A stretch of DNA of 64,000 nt from Xanthobacteraceae bacterium (GTDB lineage Bacteria > Pseudomonadota > Alphaproteobacteria > Rhizobiales > Xanthobacteraceae). Below, in pieces: positions 1 to 8,180 of the stretch. The position numbers were made by a program, and so were the translations under genes. The notes beneath the pieces are model-generated. The model was not told the DNA's origin and did no database searches. It was given only the letters and a program-made list of their open reading frames with translations. Location of the stretch: positions 1-64,000 of the forward strand of contig SCUB01000019.1 in the NCBI GenBank assembly GCA_004297465.1. The letters are read 5' to 3'. Positions within the stretch are counted from its first letter, which is position 1. Every line of letters starts with the position of its first letter.

Positions 1-40
1 TGAACGCCTTCTGGGCGTCCGAAAATCGTGAGGCCTTCAT
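1..40 (-). CDS. IS3-family transposase OrfA, N-terminus only (partial, runs off the window)
   Basis: On the minus strand the first 13 codons read MKASRFSDAQKAF from an ATG at 40. This matches the usual start of OrfA in the IS407/IS1400-like branch of the IS3 family as I remember it, where OrfA supplies the helix-turn-helix part of a frameshift-fused DDE transposase. A purine-rich GGAGGAG stretch lies just upstream at about 50-56, a good ribosome binding site. The rest of the gene, OrfB and the far inverted repeat are outside the window, so it cannot be told whether the element is intact. The near end of the element probably lies between 80 and 200 but no clear terminal inverted repeat is seen. 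Confidence 0.7.
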   Translation of the reverse strand, partial: MKASRFSDAQKAF

Positions 41-81
41 CGTTCTCCGCTCCTCCCAGCCAGGAAATCGGCGCGGAAAAC

Positions 82-140
82 TCTACCCAAAAACGATCCA
101 GTTTGGCGGCCTCAGATCAATCAACCAGGGACTCTACCCA
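82..140. repeat. Two copies of CTCTACCCA, 50 bp apart, in front of the IS OrfA
   Basis: The nonamer CTCTACCCA occurs at 82-90 and again at 132-140 (TGGGTAGAG when read toward OrfA). The spacing is exactly 50 bp. The copies lie in the leader of the partial transposase gene and may belong to the insertion sequence end or its promoter region. With only one end of the element visible this cannot be decided. Confidence 0.35.
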
Positions 141-202
141 TCGCTGGATGAAAGAAGGGGCTCAGGTCAGTGTTACCAACCGCAGCAGAGATTGCATGGG
201 CG

Positions 203-577
203 TTATGGGGCTATCCTCGGAAAATCAAAAAAGTTTGCGCGCATCGCAGCCAAGCCATCGCGAAACGCTGTGACTGGCGACCCAAGGGAGAGGAATTGCG
301 ATCCAGCTAGTGCATAGCGGGGAGGTGAACCCTTCTTGGATTGCGATGATCCGAAACCGAGACGTTCATACTCACTAGTGGACTTAACGCGTGGTGAGGT
401 TCTCGATTCAAGCCACACATCAAGATCGCGAACTTTGTATTTCACATTACGGCCGACCTTATTGAAATAAGGACCGCCCCCCATTGTCGCCAGTTTCGCC
501 AAAGTCGAAGGAGCCATCGAAAGGTAGCGAGCTGCGTCTTTCCGACCAAGCTTCAGTTCATCATGATTTGACTTCAT
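203..577 (-). CDS. AlpA/excisionase-like helix-turn-helix protein
   Basis: A 124-residue protein. Residues about 9-58 form a typical HTH_17 (MerR/excisionase-like) unit: LGRKDAARYLSMAPSTL as the helix-turn-helix, then a GGGP turn, a wing with VGRNVKYKVRDLDVWL and a terminal ESR. Such proteins are small DNA-binding regulators or recombination directionality factors of prophages and integrative elements. The ATG at 577 is chosen because GAGGA sits about 9 bases upstream. An in-frame ATG at 667 lacks support and would precede the conserved domain with unrelated sequence. After residue 65 the tail resembles no domain I know. The gene lies between an IS3-type transposase start and a tRNA-Arg gene, in DNA of lower G+C than the rest of the window, which fits a mobile element. 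No integrase is visible. Confidence 0.75.
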   Translation of the reverse strand: MKSNHDELKLGRKDAARYLSMAPSTLAKLATMGGGPYFNKVGRNVKYKVRDLDVWLESRTSPRVKSTSEYERLGFGSSQSKKGSPPRYALAGSQFLSLGSPVTAFRDGLAAMRANFFDFPRIAP

Positions 578-829
578 AAAACAATCCTCGCATGGGCCGT
601 CACGGGTAATCATGTTCGGTGTGCAGCGACAAATGGGATGTCTGACCACCCGTTGCAAGCCTCGCACTGCCTAGGCCGCACACTAGGAAAAATCTGCGCG
701 GACTCGCTATGTGCGCGTGATTGCCTCAGCTTACTCAGGTTTACCCAGTCTTCCCGTGCAACGGTGACTCTATGGTGACACCTTGCTGTGCTCCATGACC
801 GGCGCTATCCATTAAGTCATTGAAAAACA

Positions 830-906
<77 letters not shown>

Positions 907-1018
907 CGCGTCTGACGATGTAGCCGATCGGGCCGCGCGCGGCAACGGGGCTGGGCCGGGGTTCCGGGTCGTTTCCCGGATGCATCGTCCCTGGCTGCTG
1001 CGGGACGTCGCCTTGGGC

Positions 1019-1042
1019 GTGGCCGGCGTTGCGACCGGCCAT
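1019..1042 (-). terminator. GC-rich hairpin downstream of the MBL-fold hydrolase gene
   Basis: GGCCGG at 1021-1026 pairs with CCGGCC at 1035-1040, with flanking T-A and G-T pairs, 50 bases beyond the stop codon of the minus-strand gene ending at 1094. No run of T follows, so this is at best a weak or Rho-assisted terminator. Confidence 0.3.
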
Positions 1043-1093
1043 CATTGGTGCACCCGCTGTCGTTCAGTGCGCCTGCGCCGGCCTTCCCGGTAA

Positions 1094-1756
1094 CTATTCC
1101 ATGCCGTAAAGGCCGCCCTCCACCAGGAACGGGTTGGTGGCGCGCTCGTGGCCGAACGTGCTGGTGGGGCCGTGGCCGCTGACGAAGGTGATGTCGTCGC
1201 CGAGCGGCAGCAGCTTGCGGGTGATAGAGCCGATCAGGGTGGCGTGGTCGCCGCCGGGCAGGTCGCTGCGGCCGATCGAGCCGTTGAACAGGACGTCGCC
1301 GACCACCGCGATCCGCAATTCCGGGCAGACATAGACCACGCTGCCCGGCGAGTGGCCGGGGCAATGCACCACGTCGAAGGCAAGGTCGCCGACGGTGACG
1401 CGGTCGCCGTCGTCGAGCCAGCGGTCGGGCACGATGTCGCGCGCGCCGGTCACGCCGTAGGCCGCGCCAGCCTCGGCCAGGTTCGACAGCAGGAAGGCCT
1501 CGTCCCGGTGCGGACCTTCCACCGGCACGCCGAGCCGCTCGCGCAGGTCGGCGGCGCCGCCGGCGTGGTCGATGTGACCGTGGGTGAGCAGGATGCGCTC
1601 CACCGTGACGCCGGCCTCGCGGATCGCCTCGGCAACCGCATCGAGGTCGCCGCCGGGATCGAACACCGCGGCTTTCATGGTGCGCGCGCACCAGATCAGC
1701 GTGCAGTTCTGCTGGAACGGAGTGACGGGGATAATGGCGGCGCCGGCTTTTTGCAT
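1094..1756 (-). CDS. MBL-fold metallo-hydrolase, glyoxalase II-like
   Basis: A 220-residue metallo-beta-lactamase-fold protein. The metal motif THGHIDH is at residues about 58-64. Further ligands are the His of CPGHSPGS, the Asp of VVGDVLFNGSIGR, and the His of SGHGPTST near the C-terminus. Length and motifs match the YcbL/hydroxyacylglutathione-hydrolase-like group, which hydrolyse thioesters; the exact substrate cannot be read from sequence. The ATG at 1756 is preferred over an in-frame GTG three codons earlier because homologues begin close to the QNC motif (VTPFQQNCTL). It is the last gene of a minus-strand run behind the alpha/beta hydrolase, 61 bp away. It differs from the canonical GloB at 33978-34760, which has a THHHHDH motif. 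Confidence 0.88.
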   Translation of the reverse strand: MQKAGAAIIPVTPFQQNCTLIWCARTMKAAVFDPGGDLDAVAEAIREAGVTVERILLTHGHIDHAGGAADLRERLGVPVEGPHRDEAFLLSNLAEAGAAYGVTGARDIVPDRWLDDGDRVTVGDLAFDVVHCPGHSPGSVVYVCPELRIAVVGDVLFNGSIGRSDLPGGDHATLIGSITRKLLPLGDDITFVSGHGPTSTFGHERATNPFLVEGGLYGME

Positions 1757-1817
1757 GGGCCCCACAAAGCGGATTTCGCCGGCTTCGCCAAGAGGATTTT
1801 AGCCGGACCGCCATGCG

Positions 1818-2696
1818 CTAATGCGGTGCTCCGGGCCGGGATTGCGCCCCCGGCGGCGGCGGCGCGCGCCCCGCCAATGCGATGAGCGCCGCCGTCATGG
1901 CGCTGGCGCGGTCGGCGAGACCCGCGATCATGGTGAAATGGTCGGCGCCATTCACCTCCGCAAAGCGCGTGGCGACGCCGCGCCGGCCCCAGGCCTCGAC
2001 GATGGCGCGGCTTTGCCGGAGGTATTCGCCGCTCTCCGCGCCGCCGACCCAGGCTTCCAGCGCGCGTCCCGGAGCCACCTCCCAGAACAGCGGCGAGGCG
2101 GCGCAAGCCTCGTCCTCGTCCAGATGCAGCCTGTCATTGATGCTGGTGGCGATCAGCGGCGTTAGGTCGAACAGGCCGGAGATGGCGAGCCCCGCCGGCA
2201 CCAGATCGGCGGGAAGATCGGGACCGACCATGCTCCAGTCGGTCGCCACCAGGCAGGCGGCAAGGTGTCCGCCGGCCGAATGTCCGGCGACGACCAGACG
2301 CCGGCGGTAATTCCGCCACAGGAACGCGCAGGCCCGGCGCGCCTCGTCGATGATGGCGCCGACGCGCACCTCGGGGCAGAGGTCGTAGCCCGCCACCGCC
2401 ATGGCAAGGCCGTGGGCGTTGGCGCCCTTCGCCATGTGGCTGAAGAACGAGGGATCGAGCGCCTGCCAGTAGCCGCCATGAAAGAACACGGCGAGCGGCG
2501 CGCCCTCCCGCGATGTTCCGAACAGGTCGAGGGTCTGGCGCGGCGAGGGGCCATAGGCAACGCCGAGACGGGCGGCGCCGCCGGCTTGCGCCTCGGCGCG
2601 GAACGCCGCCGCCTCGCGCGCCCACGACGCGATGATCGCCGGGTGTCCCGGCACGCGGGCGCGGTTGTTGTATTCGGCCTCGAGATCGATCGCCAT
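1818..2696 (-). CDS. Alpha/beta hydrolase, kynurenine formamidase/HSL-like
   Basis: A 292-residue alpha/beta hydrolase. The oxyanion-hole motif HGGYW follows the first core strands, the nucleophile elbow is GHSAGGH, and the late histidine is in GADHFTM. A carboxylate in the EAWVGGAESGEY segment may complete the triad. HGGYW plus GHSAGG is seen in arylformamidase (kynurenine formamidase)-like and BD-FAE esterases, so an esterase or formamidase is likely. No kynurenine-pathway genes are nearby, so no specific substrate is claimed. The ATG at 2696 gives a start directly before the conserved N-terminus; longer in-frame starts would run into regA. It lies 17 bp behind regA and was probably co-transcribed with it. 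Confidence 0.85.
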   Translation of the reverse strand: MAIDLEAEYNNRARVPGHPAIIASWAREAAAFRAEAQAGGAARLGVAYGPSPRQTLDLFGTSREGAPLAVFFHGGYWQALDPSFFSHMAKGANAHGLAMAVAGYDLCPEVRVGAIIDEARRACAFLWRNYRRRLVVAGHSAGGHLAACLVATDWSMVGPDLPADLVPAGLAISGLFDLTPLIATSINDRLHLDEDEACAASPLFWEVAPGRALEAWVGGAESGEYLRQSRAIVEAWGRRGVATRFAEVNGADHFTMIAGLADRASAMTAALIALAGRAPPPPGAQSRPGAPH

Positions 2697-2713
2697 CGCC
2701 GCCCCCGGGAACG

Positions 2714-3262
2714 TCAGCGCGGCGCGCGCTTGGCGAGGATGCGCTGCAGCGTGCGGCGGTGCATGTTGAGCCGCCGCGCCGTCTCCGAGACGTTGCGGTT
2801 GCACATCTCGTAGACGCGCTGGATATGCTCCCAGCGCACGCGGTCGGCCGACATCGGATTTTGCGGCAGTTCGATCCTGGCGCCGCCGTGCGACATCAGC
2901 GCGGCGACGACGTCGTCGGCGTCGACCGGCTTGGCGAGATAGTCGACCGCGCCGAGCTTGACCGCGGTGACGGCGGTGGCGATGTTGCCGTAGCCGGTCA
3001 GGATGATGGCGCGGGCGTCGGGCCGCTTCTGCTTGAGCGCGGCCACCACGTCGAGCCCGTTGCCGTCGCCGAGCCGCAGGTCGACCACCGCGAAGGCCGG
3101 CGCCTGCCGGCCGATCTGGGCAACGCCCTCGGCGACGCTGCCGCAGGCCGTGACGGCAAAGCCGCGCGCTTCCATGGCGCGGGCGAGGCGTTCGAGAAAC
3201 GGCCTGTCGTCCTCGACAATGAGAAGCGACGGATCGGCGAGGGTGAGCGCAGCTTCACTCAC
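2714..3262 (-). CDS. regA: Redox response regulator RegA/ActR/PrrA
   Basis: A 182-residue two-component response regulator. The receiver domain (about 10-125) has the acidic pair EDD at 17-19, the phosphorylation site D61 in VVDLRLGDGNGLD, a Thr in ILTGYG and Lys at 111 (AKPVDADD). The C-terminal Fis-type helix-turn-helix (about 140-180) ends NVSETARRLNMHRRTLQRILAK, close to invariant in RegA, PrrA and ActR. This family controls photosynthesis, respiration, carbon and nitrogen fixation or pH tolerance in response to the redox state sensed by RegB. It lies 72 bp downstream of regB on the same strand, the normal pairing. The usual senC neighbour is not present. Confidence 0.93.
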   Translation of the reverse strand: MSEAALTLADPSLLIVEDDRPFLERLARAMEARGFAVTACGSVAEGVAQIGRQAPAFAVVDLRLGDGNGLDVVAALKQKRPDARAIILTGYGNIATAVTAVKLGAVDYLAKPVDADDVVAALMSHGGARIELPQNPMSADRVRWEHIQRVYEMCNRNVSETARRLNMHRRTLQRILAKRAPR

Positions 3263-3334
3263 GGCGTGGAATCCTTACGTTCGCGGATGGTGCATCGGGT
3301 CGGCGAGGGTGCTCACTATGCCACGGCGGCGGCC

Positions 3335-4678
3335 TTACGCCGCGTCGTCCTCCTGCGACGGATTGTCCGGGGCCGCGGGCCGGTCCTCGCGTTCGAAATC
3401 CTCGCGCCGCCAGGCGAGTTCGACCACCGCGCCATGGTCGGGAAACGGCCGGTTGACGAACGCCACGGTGGCGCCGGTGCGTTCGAGCAGCGTCTTGGCG
3501 ATGAACACGCCGAGGCCGAGGCCGCCGGCCGCTTCCTCGCCGCCGCGCGGCCGCCGCGACACGTAGGGTTCGCCAATTCGCCGCAGGATGTCGGGTGCGA
3601 TGCCGGGGCCGTCGTCGGCGATGGTGATGACGATGCGCGCGCCGTCCCAGCGCGCGGTGACGTCGACCCGGGTGCGGGCGAAATCGACCGCGTTCTCGAG
3701 AATGTTGCCGAGCCCGTAGAGGATGGCCGGGTTGCGCAGGCCGGTCGGTTCATCGCGCCCGCCGGGCATGATGCTGACGTGCAGCATGATGCCGAAATGG
3801 CGATGCGGCGCCACCGCCTCCTCGATCAGCGCCGACAGCGCCATGCGGTCGAACGGCGCGCCGCTGGCCGACAATTGCGTCAGCTTGGCGAGGATGTTGC
3901 CGCAGCGCTGGGCCTGTTCGCGCAGCGTCTTGATCTCGTCGGCGATCGGCGAGCCGGGAGGCTGGCTGCGTTCCAGCTCGCGGGCGATCACCGTGATGGT
4001 GGAGAGCGGCGTGCCCAGCTCGTGCGCGGCGGCGGCGGCGAGGCCGTCGATCTGGGTCAGGTGCTGCTCGCGCGCCAGCACCAGTTCGGCGGCTGTCAGC
4101 GCGTCGGAGAGCTGGCGCGCCTGCTCGGTGACCTGGAACGCGTACAGGCTGGTGACGCCGATGGCGAGCACGACCGAGAGCCAGACGCCGATCATGTAGA
4201 GCGGCGGCAACGCCAGGATCTCGTCGTTGGCCCATGGCAGCGGCAGATGGAAGAAGCCGAGCGCGCTGGCGCACAGCGTGGCGAAGATGCCGAGCGCCAG
4301 CGTCAGGCGCGGTGGCAGCGCGGTCGCCGAGATCAGCACCGGGCCGAGGAACAGGAACGCGAACGGGTTCTGCAGCCCCCCGGTGAGATAGAGCAGCGCG
4401 GCGAGCTCGGCGATGTTGAAGGCCAAAAGCCACGCGGCATGGATCGGCTCGATGCGCAGGCGCGGGCTAAAGGCGATCTGCAGGATGAAGTTGAGCAGGC
4501 TGGCGAAAGTGATGACGGCCAGGCACGGTGCCACCGGCACGTCGAAATCGAGGATATGCGCCACCACGAAAATGGCGGCGAGCTGCCCCAGCACGGCGAG
4601 CCAGCGCAGCCGCACGATGGTGTCGAGCCGGACCTGCCGCCGGGTCTGATGGAGCTGCGTGGCGTCGATTTCGAACAT
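3335..4678 (-). CDS. regB: Redox-sensing membrane histidine kinase RegB/ActS/PrrB
   Basis: A 447-residue sensor kinase. Six hydrophobic segments fill residues about 28-185, with the ubiquinone-binding motif GGLQNPF at 100-106. The H box is AAAAHELGTPLSTIT with the phosphorylated His at 219. The redox-active cysteine of RegB is seen as C259 in AQRCGNIL. An N box (LENAVDFA), DDGPGI and GLGLGVFIAKTLLE complete the ATPase domain. All of these are hallmarks of RegB. The ATG at 4678 is chosen because the family N-terminus (short soluble stretch, then RLRWLAVLGQLAAI) follows it; upstream in-frame sequence is antisense to the ABC gene. RegA follows, and a divergent ABC exporter begins 105 bp away. 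Confidence 0.94.
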   Translation of the reverse strand: MFEIDATQLHQTRRQVRLDTIVRLRWLAVLGQLAAIFVVAHILDFDVPVAPCLAVITFASLLNFILQIAFSPRLRIEPIHAAWLLAFNIAELAALLYLTGGLQNPFAFLFLGPVLISATALPPRLTLALGIFATLCASALGFFHLPLPWANDEILALPPLYMIGVWLSVVLAIGVTSLYAFQVTEQARQLSDALTAAELVLAREQHLTQIDGLAAAAAHELGTPLSTITVIARELERSQPPGSPIADEIKTLREQAQRCGNILAKLTQLSASGAPFDRMALSALIEEAVAPHRHFGIMLHVSIMPGGRDEPTGLRNPAILYGLGNILENAVDFARTRVDVTARWDGARIVITIADDGPGIAPDILRRIGEPYVSRRPRGGEEAAGGLGLGVFIAKTLLERTGATVAFVNRPFPDHGAVVELAWRREDFEREDRPAAPDNPSQEDDAA

Positions 4679-4783
4679 GGCCCGGGCAAGTGTAGCCAGC
4701 CCCGGGGGCGAACTCAAACGCGCATCGGCGCCCGGCCGGTTTGGCGGTTGACATCGGCGACGGCTTGTCGGGATGATGGTCCA
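4679..4783. promoter_or_regulatory. Divergent intergenic region between regB and the ABC exporter
   Basis: These 105 bp separate two head-to-head genes and must hold both promoters. A TTGACA hexamer lies at about 4748-4753 on the plus strand, followed by GC-rich sequence without a clear -10 box. No strong palindrome that would mark a RegA site is seen. Confidence 0.4.
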
Positions 4784-5554
4784 ATGCACCGTCAGAACGA
4801 CGCCGCGATCGAGGTCGACCATCTGGTGAAGCGCTACAACAAGGTGGCGCTCGCGGTCGACGATATTTCGTTCCGCATTCCGCGCGGCTCGGTCACGGCG
4901 CTGCTCGGCGGCAACGGCGCCGGCAAGACCACCACCATCGCCATGATCATGGGGCTGATCCTGCCGACCTCCGGCCGCGTGCGCGTGCTCGGCCTGCCGA
5001 TGCCGGAGGCGAGCGCCCAGCTTTTGCATCGGATGAATTTCGAGAGCCCCTATGTCGACATGCCGATGCGGCTCACGGTGCGGCAGAATTTGAGCGTGTT
5101 CGGCCGCCTCTACGGCGTCGTCGACGTGCCGGGACGCATCGCCGAACTCGCCGCCGAGCTCGACCTCGCCGACCTGCTCGACCGCCGCACCGGCAGCCTG
5201 TCGGCTGGGCAGAAGACCCGTGTTTCGCTCGCCAAGGCGCTGATCAACGAGCCGGAGCTGCTGCTGCTCGACGAGCCGACCGCTTCGCTCGATCCCGACA
5301 CCGCCGACTGGATCCGCGCGCGTCTCGCCGCCTACCGCGTGACGCGCGGCGCCACGCTGCTGCTCGCCTCGCACAACATGCTGGAGGTGGAGCGGCTGTG
5401 CGACCGCGTCATCATCATGAAGCTCGGCCGTATCGCCGACGATGACACGCCGGCGCGCATCCTGGCGCGCTACCAGCGCGACACGCTCGAAGAGGTGTTC
5501 CTCGATGTCGCGCGCGGACGCGGCTTTGCCGCCGCCGGCGAGGTCGCGCCATGA
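4784..5554 (+). CDS. ABC transporter ATP-binding protein (ABC-2 exporter type)
   Basis: A 256-residue ATPase. The Walker A motif is GGNGAGKTT (about residue 40), the signature LSAGQKTRVSLAKAL, Walker B LLLLDEPTASLDPD and the switch His in LLASHNMLEVERLCD. The sequence resembles ATPases of the DrrA/NodI/CcmA-like drug and polysaccharide exporter subfamily. The ATG at 4784 places about 10 residues before the conserved first strand (IEVDHLVKRYNK). Its stop overlaps the permease start by four bases (ATGA), so the two are translationally coupled. The substrate cannot be deduced; the position opposite regBA hints at redox-linked control but that is inference. Confidence 0.9.
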   Translation: MHRQNDAAIEVDHLVKRYNKVALAVDDISFRIPRGSVTALLGGNGAGKTTTIAMIMGLILPTSGRVRVLGLPMPEASAQLLHRMNFESPYVDMPMRLTVRQNLSVFGRLYGVVDVPGRIAELAAELDLADLLDRRTGSLSAGQKTRVSLAKALINEPELLLLDEPTASLDPDTADWIRARLAAYRVTRGATLLLASHNMLEVERLCDRVIIMKLGRIADDDTPARILARYQRDTLEEVFLDVARGRGFAAAGEVAP

Positions 5555-6369
5555 GCGAGCGTCTTGTCGAAACCGGCCTGTCGGCGCGCCGCATCGGCGC
5601 GATGATCCTGCGCTACTGGTATCTCCTGACGTCATCATGGCCGCGCCTTCTGGAACTGATCTACTGGCCGGCGCTGCAGCTCGTGACCTGGGGCTTCCTG
5701 CAGACCTACATCTCGCAGAACGCCGGCTTCTTCGCCCGCGCCGGCGGCACCTTCATCGGCGCGGTGATCCTGTGGGACATCCTGTTCCGCGGCCAGCTCG
5801 GCTTTTCGATCTCGTTCCTCGAGGAAATGTGGGCGCGCAATCTCGGCAACCTGATGATGAGCCCGCTCAAGCCGATCGAATTCCTGCTCTCGCTGATGGT
5901 GATGAGCGTGGTGCGGCTGGCGATCGGCATCATCCCGGTGACGGGGCTGGCGATCGCGTTCTTCGGCTTCAACCTCTACGGCTTCGGGCTGGCGCTGGCG
6001 GCGTTCTTCTGCAACCTGATCCTGACCAGCTGGGCGGTGGGCATCGTGGTGTCGGGCCTGGTGCTGCGCAACGGTCTGGGCGCCGAAAGCCTGGCCTGGA
6101 CGCTGATGTTCCTGCTCTTGCCGCTGGCCTGCGTCTATTATCCGGTCAGCGTGCTGCCGGGCTGGCTGCAGGCGGTGGCGTGGCTGCTGCCGCCGACCTA
6201 TGTGTTCGAGGGAATGCGCGCGCTGATGATCGACCATGCGATGCGGCTCGACCTGATGGGGCAGGCGCTGGCGCTCAACGCCGTGCTGTTTGTCGGCGCG
6301 GTGGCGATTTTCCTTCGCCTGCTCCGGGACGCCCGGCGCCTCGGTGCCCTGATACAGACAGGCGAATGA
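5551..6369 (+). CDS. ABC-2 type transporter permease
   Basis: A 272-residue integral membrane protein with about six hydrophobic segments. It carries the ABC-2 family pattern: an N-terminal amphipathic stretch (RYWYLLTSSWPRLLELIYWPALQLVTWGF), a loop with EEMWARNLGNLMMSPLKPIEF, which is typical of the ABC-2 coupling region, and PVSVLPGWLQAVAWLLPPTYVFEGMR near the last segment. It forms the membrane half of the exporter encoded with the preceding ATPase. The genes overlap by four bases. No periplasmic binding protein or adaptor gene is adjacent, which fits an exporter rather than an importer. Confidence 0.88.
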   Translation: MSERLVETGLSARRIGAMILRYWYLLTSSWPRLLELIYWPALQLVTWGFLQTYISQNAGFFARAGGTFIGAVILWDILFRGQLGFSISFLEEMWARNLGNLMMSPLKPIEFLLSLMVMSVVRLAIGIIPVTGLAIAFFGFNLYGFGLALAAFFCNLILTSWAVGIVVSGLVLRNGLGAESLAWTLMFLLLPLACVYYPVSVLPGWLQAVAWLLPPTYVFEGMRALMIDHAMRLDLMGQALALNAVLFVGAVAIFLRLLRDARRLGALIQTGE

Positions 6370-6518
6370 CGGGGCGAGCCGATCCCCTGCTTCGCAGGTG
6401 GCGGCAATGCGATTTTGCCCGTAGCACTGCTCGTTTCAGGCCCTATCGCCATGAGATGGATTGACGGCCCGCGGCCCAGCCGACACTATGCTGCAACGCA
6501 AAAGCCCGGGGAACGACA

Positions 6519-7835
6519 ATGCCGATTGGTGAGTTTGGCGAGGCGCCCGCGGAGGGCGGAATTTCTTTTTCCGCACCGCTGTACTGGATGTACGAGCTGG
6601 CCCATGCCTCGCTCAACCCGTTGCGCGCGGCCGCCGACGCCACGAAGCTGATGTTCCAGAATCCGGTCAACCCGTTCACCCACACCCAGATCGGCAAGCA
6701 GATGGCCGCCGCCTGCGAGCTGTTCGAGCGCACCACGCGCCGTTACGGCAAGCCCGACTGGGACCTCCACGAGGTCGTGGTCGAGGGCGCGCGGGTGCCG
6801 GTCCATGTCCAGAGCGTGTGGGAAAAACCGTTCTGCCGAATGCTGCATTTCGAGCGCGCCTTCGCCCGTCCGCCGCGCGAGCATCAGCCGCGCGTGCTGA
6901 TCGTGGCGCCGATGTCGGGCCACTACGCGACGCTGTTGCGCGGCACGGTCGAGGCGTTCCTTCCCTCGCACGAGGTCTACATCACCGACTGGACCGACGC
7001 TCGCATGGTGCCGCTCGCCGAAGGCCGCTTCGACCTCGACGACTATGTCGACTACATCATCGAGATGCTGCACGTGCTCGACGGCAACGTGCACGTGGTG
7101 GCGGTGTGCCAGCCTTCGGTGCCGGTGATGTCGGCGGTGTCGGTGATGGAATCCGAGCATGATCCTTTCGTGCCCTATTCCATGACACTGATGGGCGGTC
7201 CGATCGACACGCGGCGCAATCCCACCATCGTCAATCAGCTTGCCGAGAAGCGTGGCATCGACTGGTTCCGCCGCAACGTCATCACCCATGTGCCGTTTCC
7301 CCATCCCGGCTTCGGCCGCGCCGTCTATCCCGGCTTCATGCAGCTCAACGGCTTCATGACCATGAACCTCGACCGTCACATCGAGGCGCACCAGAACCTG
7401 TTCATGCATCTGGTGGACGGCGATGGCGATTCGGCGCAGAAGCACCGCGAGTTCTATGACGAATACCTGGCCGTGATGGACCTGACCGGCGAGTTCTACC
7501 TGCAGACCGTCGACGCGGTGTTCGTCAGGCATCTGCTGCCCAAGGGGGAGATGACCCATCGCGGCATCCGGGTCGATCCGTCGAAGATCTCGCGCATCGC
7601 GCTGATGACCGTCGAGGGCGAGAACGACGACATTTCCGGGCTCGGCCAGACCGAGGCGGCGCACGGGCTGTGCAGCAACATTCCGGATGCCCGTCGCATC
7701 CATTACGTGCAGCCGGGCGTCGGTCATTACGGCGTGTTCAACGGCTCGCGGTTCCGCGCCGAGACCTACCCGCGTATTGCCGCGTTCCTGCGCGACGCCG
7801 AGCGCGACGCCATGCCGCGCGCGGCGGTGGGCTGA
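6519..7835 (+). CDS. phaZ: Intracellular polyhydroxyalkanoate depolymerase PhaZ
   Basis: A 438-residue enzyme that degrades cytoplasmic PHB granules to 3-hydroxybutyrate units. It has the lipase-like box of the intracellular type with cysteine as nucleophile, VCQPS (C197), then ENDDISG and VGHYGVFNG supplying the likely Asp and His. The N-terminal MYELAHASLNPLRAAAD and FQNPVNPFTHT blocks are typical of PhaZ from Cupriavidus and rhizobia. The ATG at 6519 has GGGGAA 6-8 bases upstream. An alternative start at the Met of MYELAHA (6588) would match shorter homologues. The synthesis genes phaA and phaB and the regulator phaR lie 23 kb away in the same window. Confidence 0.92.
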   Translation: MPIGEFGEAPAEGGISFSAPLYWMYELAHASLNPLRAAADATKLMFQNPVNPFTHTQIGKQMAAACELFERTTRRYGKPDWDLHEVVVEGARVPVHVQSVWEKPFCRMLHFERAFARPPREHQPRVLIVAPMSGHYATLLRGTVEAFLPSHEVYITDWTDARMVPLAEGRFDLDDYVDYIIEMLHVLDGNVHVVAVCQPSVPVMSAVSVMESEHDPFVPYSMTLMGGPIDTRRNPTIVNQLAEKRGIDWFRRNVITHVPFPHPGFGRAVYPGFMQLNGFMTMNLDRHIEAHQNLFMHLVDGDGDSAQKHREFYDEYLAVMDLTGEFYLQTVDAVFVRHLLPKGEMTHRGIRVDPSKISRIALMTVEGENDDISGLGQTEAAHGLCSNIPDARRIHYVQPGVGHYGVFNGSRFRAETYPRIAAFLRDAERDAMPRAAVG

Positions 7836-8180
7836 GCCGCCAGGGGGCTTGCGGACGTATGTTCGCTTGCCCGGTATCGCGCGGGAAAACACGGCGCCCG
7901 CACGGGCGGCCACCGTTTGCGAGGGGCTTTCTTGCAACGTCCGGTAGTGCCGTGGACTCCGCCGAAGAGGCGGTTCATGGAATGAATATGAATTCATCAA
8001 ATTACCCTTGCACGGGTCGGTCAGAAAGCCCGTAGCAGGCCTGCTTTGATCAAGATGCAGGGAAATTGTTAGCTATCTCTACCATATCTTGGGCAAATGA
8101 TTTGTTTTTCGGAACGGCGACCGCGCTGGTGGCGGCTATGGCAAACTCCGGGCTGGTTGAGACCTTCCGGACTTTCTGAA
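7836..8180. other. Intergenic region with a 16-bp palindrome
   Basis: No credible gene is seen here. A perfect inverted repeat ATGAAT-ATGA-ATTCAT lies at 7982-7997. A CGCCCG/CGGGCG hairpin with only two loop bases is at 7895-7908, beyond phaZ. The stretch from 7980 to 8100 is relatively AT-rich and may carry the promoter of the following metalloprotease gene. Confidence 0.4.

Noticed and set aside
28-273. An 81-codon plus-strand frame at the left edge
   Set aside because: It crosses the upstream region of the transposase gene and overlaps the 3' end of the excisionase-like gene, with no domain and no ribosome binding site.
2759-4783. A very long plus-strand open frame running antisense to regA and regB into the ABC ATPase gene
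   Set aside because: The antisense part shows no domain and has the composition expected of shadow frames in high-GC DNA; only the part from 4784 is an ABC protein.
7982-7997. 16-bp palindrome upstream of the metalloprotease as a LuxR or LexA site
   Set aside because: The sequence fits neither known consensus and is far (about 185 bases) from the start codon; it is noted only as an inverted repeat.
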